NCBI GenBank assembly: GCA_002702405.1
Contig: NZZH01000028.1
Span: 3,089-12,662 of the forward strand
Length of the DNA: 9,574 bases
Direction of reading: 5' to 3'
Source: Flavobacteriaceae bacterium
GTDB lineage: Bacteria; Bacteroidota; Bacteroidia; Flavobacteriales; Flavobacteriaceae
Part shown: positions 6,544 to 9,574 of the stretch, in pieces
Layout of the letters: each line of letters starts with the position of its first letter
Position numbering within the stretch: position 1 is the stretch's first letter
Position numbers and translations under genes: made by a program
The notes under the pieces: generated by a model
Told to the model about the DNA's origin: nothing
What the model saw: the letters and a program-made list of their open reading frames with translations, nothing else
The model's database searches: none

Positions 6544-7143
6544 ATGTTTAAAAATATATCAAAAACACTTTTAGGTTTAGTCTTATTACATATAAGTATT
6601 ACAACTTTGTCAAATGCTTTAGTTGCAATTCCTATTGAACTTTTAGGATATAAAATTACATGGGCGGCTTTTGTTTTCCCACTAGTTGTAGTAGCTACGG
6701 ATTTAACGATTAGGCTTTTAGGTAAATCAATAGCACAGAAAACAATAATTTACACTTATCCTTTTGCAATTATTTCATCAATTTTAATTGTTTATTTAGA
6801 AGGAAATCCTCAATCAGTAGCATTTAGAATTGGTTTTGCCAGCGCTACAGCTTATGCTTTAGGAATATTAATAGACATATATGCTTTTCAATCAATTAGA
6901 GACAGATATTCTACTTGGTGGATAGCTCCTGCTTTATCTACAGTAATATCTAATATAATTGACACATATGTTTTCTTTTTTACCGCATTTTCTGGTTCTG
7001 AAGATATATTTATGGCTTCAAATTGGTTTGAAATTGCAGGGAATCAAACAGTTTTAAAAATTGTTATTGGTTTGTTATTCTTTTTACCTGCTTATGGATT
7101 ATTACTTAATTTTCTTTTAAAAAAAATTACTAAACAAAAATAA
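6544..7143 (+). CDS. yhhQ: YhhQ-type queuosine precursor (preQ0/preQ1) transporter, VUT family
   Basis: The 199-residue inner-membrane protein has about six hydrophobic segments (roughly 8-30, 40-57, 68-86, 97-115, 127-149 and 170-192). It carries the family's conserved blocks: ITWAAFVFPLVVVATDLTIR (38-57), RIGFASATAYALGILIDIYAF (95-115), STWWIAPALSTVISNIIDTY (123-142) and LLFFLPAYGLLLNFLLKK. These align well with E. coli YhhQ, which imports 7-cyano- and 7-aminomethyl-7-deazaguanine for queuosine tRNA modification. A transporter for the same or similar precursors is a confident family-level call. Its last 14 nt overlap the 3' end of the convergent minus-strand gene ending at 7130. No queuosine biosynthesis or tgt gene is visible nearby. 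Confidence 0.9.
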   Translation: MFKNISKTLLGLVLLHISITTLSNALVAIPIELLGYKITWAAFVFPLVVVATDLTIRLLGKSIAQKTIIYTYPFAIISSILIVYLEGNPQSVAFRIGFASATAYALGILIDIYAFQSIRDRYSTWWIAPALSTVISNIIDTYVFFFTAFSGSEDIFMASNWFEIAGNQTVLKIVIGLLFFLPAYGLLLNFLLKKITKQK

Positions 7144-7381
7144 AGACGGAAATTATTATTAAAGTAATTATAAGGACAGAATAAATAAACCAAATTTTAG
7201 GTTTTTCTTTTTTTAATTCATCAGAAATAGTCCATATTCCTCCAGCAATTGCAAAAGAAAGCCATGATAGAAAATCTAATTTAATATTGTAGAAAGATTT
7301 ATATAAAAACTCAACAGAAACACCTAGAATTAAAATTATAAAACCTATCCATCCTAAATGTTTATTAATCCATTCTTTCAT
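7130..7381 (-). CDS. Small three-helix membrane protein of unknown function
   Basis: The 83-residue product has three likely transmembrane helices at about 9-27, 36-52 and 63-82. A basic/acidic cytoplasmic-type loop (SDELKKEKPK) lies between the last two. I do not recognise a family. Its regular helix-loop pattern and its position 25 nt after the putative beta-barrel gene support a real gene rather than a shadow of yhhQ; only 14 nt overlap that gene, tail to tail. It is probably the last gene of the minus-strand cluster that starts at 8732. The start is the ATG at 7381. Confidence 0.68.
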   Translation of the reverse strand: MKEWINKHLGWIGFIILILGVSVEFLYKSFYNIKLDFLSWLSFAIAGGIWTISDELKKEKPKIWFIYSVLIITLIIISVFIFV

Positions 7382-7406
7382 AAATATATCATAAAAAATC
7401 AGCGAA

Positions 7407-8192
7407 TTATTTAGATTTTATTTCTTTTTTATTTATGTATTTATTCCGAAATGAATAATTAATTCCAATGTTCCAATCAAAACTTTTTCCAGTAAAATTT
7501 CCAAAATCAACAGCTTTATTCATAATGCTAGAAATACTAATTGGAGAGTTAGTAAATCTAAATGAAATGTTTTGTGCTGCAAAAATTCCGGTTTGATTAT
7601 CTACTTTAGGAAAATATATTTCGGGGATCCAATTAATAGTTATTATATCACCTAGTTTAATATTTCCTATTTGAGATTTAAAAGATAGCATTCTAGCTAT
7701 ATTAGGTTGCTCTTGATTTTTTACAATTGGAAAGGCATTAAAAAATGTAAAACCAAATTTAAAATTTGAAGTAATTGAATAGAAAAAATCTATAGTTGAT
7801 ACAGTACTTACCCATGGAGAAAATGCTTTTTGCTCAATATTATTTTTTTTATATGATATTTTATGGAAGTATAGCCCAGGAATAAATTGACTAAATATTA
7901 AATTATATTTTTCATTATTAATTAGTTTATAACTCCAAATAAAGTCAAATACCCATGGTCTTAATCCATTAAGATCAAAACTTAAAGAGGGATTAAAACT
8001 AAAACGGTCACCACCTAAAGATAAATTAATTACAGTTGCAGGTTTTCCTAAAGTAAATAAAGGAATAAAGGAAAACCCATTGTTTGAAAAATTTATATTT
8101 CCATTAAAATAAAACTCTTTTTCTATAGTATTTTTTTGAGAAAAAAGAACGTTAGAAAAAAAGAGTAATAAAAGAACAATATAATTTTTCAG
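7407..8192 (-). CDS. Putative outer-membrane beta-barrel protein with CTG start (or lost start)
   Basis: The minus strand is open from just after a TAA at 8207-8205 down to the TAA at 7409-7407. No ATG, GTG or TTG lies between that stop and the signal peptide. The codons there are AAT AAT AAA ACC CTG, so CTG at 8192-8190 is the only usable near-cognate start. Read from there, the product is 261 residues: a textbook signal peptide (KNYIVLLLLFFSNVLFS, cleavage before Gln19), then alternating hydrophobic, aromatic and polar residues typical of beta strands. Examples are FYFNGNINF, RFSFNPSLSFDL, WVFDFIWSYKL, FKFGFTFF and DWNIGINYSF. Starting at the first ATG (7691) would drop the signal peptide and two thirds of the protein. 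A base change of ATG to CTG or a sequencing error is the alternative. Function is unknown. It follows the 160-aa gene by 57 nt. Confidence 0.75.
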   Translation of the reverse strand: MKNYIVLLLLFFSNVLFSQKNTIEKEFYFNGNINFSNNGFSFIPLFTLGKPATVINLSLGGDRFSFNPSLSFDLNGLRPWVFDFIWSYKLINNEKYNLIFSQFIPGLYFHKISYKKNNIEQKAFSPWVSTVSTIDFFYSITSNFKFGFTFFNAFPIVKNQEQPNIARMLSFKSQIGNIKLGDIITINWIPEIYFPKVDNQTGIFAAQNISFRFTNSPISISSIMNKAVDFGNFTGKSFDWNIGINYSFRNKYINKKEIKSK

Positions 8193-8249
8193 GGTTTTAT
8201 TATTTTAAAGTTGATATATAAATTGAGAATAAAATTAAAAATAAATTTA

Positions 8250-8732
8250 TTAAGCTATTTTTTTAGTTTTTATTTCAACAATAAATCTATTTAAAGTGTC
8301 AGTTTTTTTATAATAATAAATTCTTATATTTTCTATTTTTGGAATTAAATTTTTAATTTTTCTGTAAGTTTTATATTTATGCTTTTTAGATAAAATTTTA
8401 CTATTTATTTTAACAATAGTTTCTCCTTTTAAGTCAAATTCATATAAAGATTTATTATCAAAGCTGCTTAAATTAATTTTTAAAAAAAAATTGTTTTTCC
8501 AAAATTTGTTACTTAAAAGGAGCTTTATAAACTTATCTCTCTCCTTAAAAGAATAAGCTTTGTTCAATATATTTATAACTGGAATAGCTTTTTCTTCAAC
8601 TTCAACTTCTTTTAAAACTATTTTCTTTCCTTGAGAAAAAGATTTTGAAAATGTATTAGAAAAGAATAAAATTGTTAAAAAGAAAAATTTTAAAAAAACA
8701 CTTTTCTTAAATAAGAATTTTTGGCATTTCAT
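8250..8732 (-). CDS. Exported protein of unknown function, Lys/Phe-rich
   Basis: The 160-residue product has a basic N-terminus (MKCQKFLFKK), a long hydrophobic stretch (about 11-26) and a cleavage-like SFSQ at 31-34, so it is predicted to be secreted to the periplasm or beyond. The mature part starts KKIVLKEVEVEEKAIPVINI and is rich in Lys, Ile and Phe. It looks like mixed alpha/beta, with a likely helix at 61-75 (SFKERDKFIKLLLSN) and strands such as SLYEFDLKGETIVKI and FIVEIKTKK at the end. I do not recognise a family. The opening resembles proteins carrying a carboxypeptidase-regulatory-like segment, but the match is too weak to claim. The gene is first of a minus-strand set with the beta-barrel and three-helix genes and has a perfect -7 element 69 nt upstream. 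Confidence 0.72.
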   Translation of the reverse strand: MKCQKFLFKKSVFLKFFFLTILFFSNTFSKSFSQGKKIVLKEVEVEEKAIPVINILNKAYSFKERDKFIKLLLSNKFWKNNFFLKINLSSFDNKSLYEFDLKGETIVKINSKILSKKHKYKTYRKIKNLIPKIENIRIYYYKKTDTLNRFIVEIKTKKIA

Positions 8733-8785
8733 ATTATGATATAATTTGCCAGAAATAAATTATTTTTTTCATTATGATTTAATTT
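8733..8785. repeat. Imperfect 15-bp direct repeat in the leader of the 160-aa gene
   Basis: ATTATGATATAATTT at 8733-8747 and ATTATGATTTAATTT at 8771-8785 differ at one base and are 38 bp apart start to start. Both lie between the minus-strand -7 element at 8809-8802 and the ATG at 8732, so they would be in that gene's 5' leader. They could be paired binding sites; AT-rich composition lowers the significance. Confidence 0.35.
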
Positions 8786-8801
8786 ATGGTTATAATAAAT
8801 T

Positions 8802-8809
8802 CAAATATA
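8802..8809 (-). promoter_or_regulatory. Putative Bacteroidota -7 element for the minus-strand envelope cluster
   Basis: Minus-strand TATATTTG, a perfect TAnnTTTG match followed by AA, 69 nt before the ATG at 8732. It is the third copy of the decamer TATATTTGAA in front of a minus-strand gene in this window. No convincing -33 TTG was found. For the divergent monooxygenase only a one-mismatch element, TATATTTA at 8833-8840, was seen. Confidence 0.45.
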
Positions 8810-8860
8810 TATAATACTTAATATTTATAACATATATTTAATTTTTTAGATTAAAAAATA

Positions 8861-9574
8861 ATGAAATCAGAAATTCAAGGAGCTGAAATTTCATGGTTTG
8901 CTCCTATATGTGATGGAGACGATGCTTTTTTGGGTGAGAGAAACCCTAAATATAAAAGTTCTTGGGAAAACACTTCTTCTATAATCAAGACTGCTGACAG
9001 ACTTGGGTATTCAAATGTTTTGTGCCCCTCTTCTTATCAGGTGGGTCAAGATACATTGTCTTTTGTTTCGGCAATGGCTCCTCTAACTAAACAAATTAAC
9101 TTTTTAGCTGCTGTAAGATGCGGAGAAATTCATCCTCCAATGCTTGCAAGAACTATAGCTACTTTAGATCATATTTTAAAGGGAAGATTAACGATAAATA
9201 TTATATCCTCAGATTTGCCCGGAATGAAATTAGAATCTTCTGAAAGATACTTAAGATCTAGAGAAGTTATTCAGATATTAAAACAATCTTGGACCCAAGA
9301 TAATATTAATTTTAAAGGAAAATTTTATAATATCAATTTGCCATCTGCTCCTGTTAAACCATATCAACAAAATGGAGGTCCTTTACTCTATTTTGGCGGT
9401 TACTCTCCAGATGGAATAGATTTATGTGCAGAGTATTGTGATGTTTATTTAATGTGGCCTGATACTGAAGAAAATATAATGGAATTAATTAATAATATGA
9501 AACAAAAAGCATCTTTATTTGAAAGAACAGTTCAATTTGGATTAAGAGTTCATGTTATTGTTAGAGAAACTGAA
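8861..9574 (+). CDS. SsuD-like LLM-class FMNH2-dependent monooxygenase, 3' end cut by window
   Basis: From ATG at 8861 the frame is open for 238 codons to the edge; full-length relatives are about 380 residues. The protein follows the TIM-barrel luciferase-like pattern of alkanesulfonate monooxygenase SsuD: WFAPICDGD (12-20), TADRLGYSNVL (44-54), FLAAVRCGEIHPPMLARTIA (81-100), TLDHILKGRLTINIISSD (101-118), SERY (127-130), PLLYFGGYSPDG (174-185), DVYLMWPDTEE (194-204) and FGLRVHVIVRETE (226-238). The last block matches SsuD around Arg226 and His228 (here Arg229 and His231), and Trp199 matches Trp196. Such enzymes use reduced FMN and oxygen to release sulfite from sulfonates or to attack related organosulfur compounds. 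The exact substrate is not readable, because the C-terminal third is missing. A partner flavin reductase or transporter, if any, lies outside the window. Confidence 0.87.
   Translation, partial: MKSEIQGAEISWFAPICDGDDAFLGERNPKYKSSWENTSSIIKTADRLGYSNVLCPSSYQVGQDTLSFVSAMAPLTKQINFLAAVRCGEIHPPMLARTIATLDHILKGRLTINIISSDLPGMKLESSERYLRSREVIQILKQSWTQDNINFKGKFYNINLPSAPVKPYQQNGGPLLYFGGYSPDGIDLCAEYCDVYLMWPDTEENIMELINNMKQKASLFERTVQFGLRVHVIVRETE

Noticed and set aside
7407..7691. ATG-initiated 94-aa protein
   Set aside because: The same frame continues upstream for 167 more residues ending in a signal peptide, so the ATG at 7691 is internal (Met168).
1..9574. tRNA, rRNA, CRISPR array, insertion sequence, phage or toxin-antitoxin module
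   Set aside because: No regularly spaced repeats, no terminal inverted repeats with transposase, no cloverleaf-like GC-rich segment and no recognisable proteins of these classes.

Overview
The window looks like chromosomal DNA of a marine-type Bacteroidota, most likely a Flavobacteriia member. The DNA is very AT-rich. Signal peptides end in the Gln-after-cleavage pattern common in this phylum (IYA-Q, LFS-Q, SFS-Q). Start codons are preceded by A/T-rich leaders rather than Shine-Dalgarno sequences. Several upstream regions carry a perfect TAnnTTTG -7 element of the Bacteroidota sigma factor. A TonB plug-domain protein and a lipoprotein GH43 enzyme fit the same assignment. The species cannot be named from sequence alone.

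Layout, left to right. (1) A minus-strand RetSat-like FAD oxidoreductase (1-1535) runs off the left edge, probably short of only its last residues. (2) Divergent from it is a plus-strand pair: a lipoprotein GH43 glycosidase of the exo-galactanase-like type (1635-2801), then a small DoxX membrane protein (2810-3181). (3) Convergent with these is a minus-strand exported protein that is a TonB plug domain without a beta-barrel (3200-3709). (4) A plus-strand group of three closely spaced genes follows: a PQQ-dependent sugar/alcohol dehydrogenase lipoprotein with an internal cytochrome c domain (3835-6048), a small purine-type phosphoribosyltransferase (6072-6524) and a YhhQ-type queuosine-precursor transporter (6544-7143). 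(5) Convergent with that group is a minus-strand set of three envelope proteins of unknown function (8732 down to 7130): a secreted 160-aa protein, a 261-aa putative outer-membrane beta-barrel protein with no ATG start (best start CTG at 8192), and an 83-aa three-helix membrane protein. (6) A plus-strand SsuD-like flavin monooxygenase (8861 onward) runs off the right edge.

Functionally the window mixes envelope and periplasmic carbon use (GH43, PQQ dehydrogenase), outer-membrane proteins of unknown role, nucleobase/queuosine-precursor salvage and probably organosulfur use (SsuD-like). The individual families are mostly known. The least understood parts are the three-gene envelope cluster with its near-cognate start, the barrel-less plug protein, and the linkage of a phosphoribosyltransferase with YhhQ behind a quinohaemoprotein. 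No tRNA, rRNA, CRISPR array, insertion sequence or phage gene was recognised.
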